From contig OX579637.1 in NCBI GenBank assembly GCA_951230915.1, positions 11,408,001 to 11,472,000 on the forward strand: a DNA stretch of 64,000 nt. The letters are read 5' to 3'. Below the pieces are notes generated by a model that saw only the letters and a list, made by a program, of their open reading frames with translations, was not told where the DNA came from and ran no database searches. Below, piece after piece: positions 63,327 to 64,000 of the stretch. The translations under genes were made by a program, and so were the position numbers. Position 1 is the first letter of the stretch, and every line of letters starts with the position of its first letter. This DNA comes from Antitrichia curtipendula (taxonomy: Eukaryota; Streptophyta; Bryopsida; Hypnales; Leucodontaceae).

Positions 63327-64000
63327 AACTCTTCACTCCATTTGCAACTTACACAATTCATTCTTCCATGGTTTCACGTCAAAATTCCATGAACTTGGAC
63401 GTGGGAGCCCTAAAGTACAGGATATGGTTGGTTCAATTATTTTATTTTCATTTGTCCATAATGTACCCCAAAATGTGCAAAACCTTGAATATTTCATGAA
63501 GTCAAACTCTTCACTCCATTTGCAACTTACACAATTCATTCTTCCATGGTTTCACGTCAAAAATCCATGAACTTGGACGTGGGAGCCCTAAAGTACAGGA
63601 TATGGTTGGTTCAATTATTTTATTTTCATTTGTCCATAATGTACCCCAAAATGTGCAAAACCTTGAATATTTCATGAAGTCAAACTCTTCACTCCATTTG
63701 CAACTTACACAATTCATTCTTCCATGGTTTCACGTCAAAATTCCATGAACTTGGACGTGGGAGCCCTAAAGTACAGGATATGGTTGGTTCAATTATTTTA
63801 TTTTCATTTGTCCATAATGTACCTCAAACATGGATGACCTTGAATATTTCATGAAGTCAAACTCTTCACCCCATTTGGAACCTACACAATTCATTCTTCC
63901 ATGGTTTCACGTCAAAATTCCATGAACTTGGACGTGGGAGCCCTAAAGTACAAGATATGGTTGGTTCAATTATTTTATTTTATTTTGTCCATAATGTACC
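63327..64000. repeat. Right-edge monomers, array continues
   Basis: Two class D monomers with TGTGCAAAACC (63327, 63505), the second with CAAAAATCC, then a class C monomer (63683) and a partial CATTTGGAACC monomer cut off at p141. The array is still in register at the last base, so its end lies outside the window. Confidence 0.85.

Larger units (their letters stand above)
1..64000. repeat. Tandem satellite array of 177/178-bp monomers, whole window
   Basis: The same monomer repeats head to tail with no inversion, gap or inserted foreign sequence. It starts AACTCTTCAC (p1-10), carries CCATGG at p40-45, CACGTC at p49-54, GACGTG at p72-77, an AT-rich tract at about p107-127 and TTCATGAA at p167-174. 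I counted 360 full monomers in 1-63859 and a partial one at 63860-64000. The total length implies about 139 monomers of 178 bp and about 221 of 177 bp. The main length difference is one A in the AAACGTGG/AAATGTGC versus AAAATGTGC stretch near p144-151. I do not recognise it as a named satellite family. By size, AT-richness and higher-order structure, a centromeric satellite, probably plant, is the best inference; a subtelomeric or knob-type satellite is the alternative. Confidence 0.97.

Noticed and set aside
539..63717. More than a hundred similar 68-codon minus-strand open frames starting MNCV or MNCI, as a protein family
   Set aside because: They appear once per 178-bp monomer, overlap each other where such monomers are adjacent, have no independent promoter or spacing, and vary exactly as the DNA repeat does. 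They are by-products of the satellite.
1..64000. CRISPR array
   Set aside because: The repeats are contiguous 177/178-bp monomers with no unique spacers and no cas genes.
1..64000. rRNA, tRNA or telomeric repeat
   Set aside because: No conserved rRNA stretch, no cloverleaf with A and B boxes, and no short G-rich telomere motif was seen; the period is wrong for each.

Overview
The whole 64 kb window is one uninterrupted satellite DNA array. A single AT-rich monomer (about 36-37% GC in my hand-built consensus) repeats head to tail in one orientation from the first base to the last. Walking the sequence by eye I count 360 complete monomers plus a 141-bp partial one at the right edge. Every complete monomer came out at 177 or 178 bp (mean 177.4). 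I see no protein-coding gene, RNA gene, transposon, CRISPR array or unique-sequence island. The many short open frames are by-products of the repeat. Positions within a monomer (p1-p178) are counted from its AACTCTTCAC start; the window happens to begin at p1.

Organism: a eukaryote, from a centromeric or other heterochromatic satellite block. Monomer length near one nucleosome repeat, nested higher-order repeats (HORs), AT-richness and scale all fit a plant centromere best, but I do not recognise the monomer as a named satellite and no flanking gene fixes the species. Insect, fish or other animal origin is not excluded.

Layout: monomers fall into recurring classes. Class A has AAACGTGG near p144-151, usually with GAGGTCA at its end. 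Class B has AAATGTGC. Class C has CTCAAACATGG. Class D has AAAATGTGC and is the main 178-bp form. Sub-classes carry GCCGTAAAG (p81-89), GACATGGG (p75 G to A), GTAGAAG, ATTATTCC or ATTGTTCC. 1-5146: mixed classes with an 8-monomer duplication and a run of four near-identical monomers. 5147-19662: 82 monomers, all but two of 177 bp, in 4-, 5- and 8-monomer HORs. 19663-22318: a 531-bp trimer series. 22319-26044: three copies of a 1242-bp 7-monomer HOR. 26045-41319: mostly class D, with duplicated blocks 4.1-4.3 kb and 6.6 kb apart. 41320-64000: two related domains (41.3-46.5 kb and 55.5-61.7 kb) offset by 14.2-15.3 kb, flanking a shuffled-module domain. One clearly divergent monomer lies at 63149-63326.

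No genes act together here. Any function would be structural: nucleosome positioning, kinetochore chromatin, or hairpin-forming dyads present in essentially every monomer. The interest lies in how amplification at many scales, from one monomer to about 15 kb, is layered, and in the strict two-length behaviour of the monomer.
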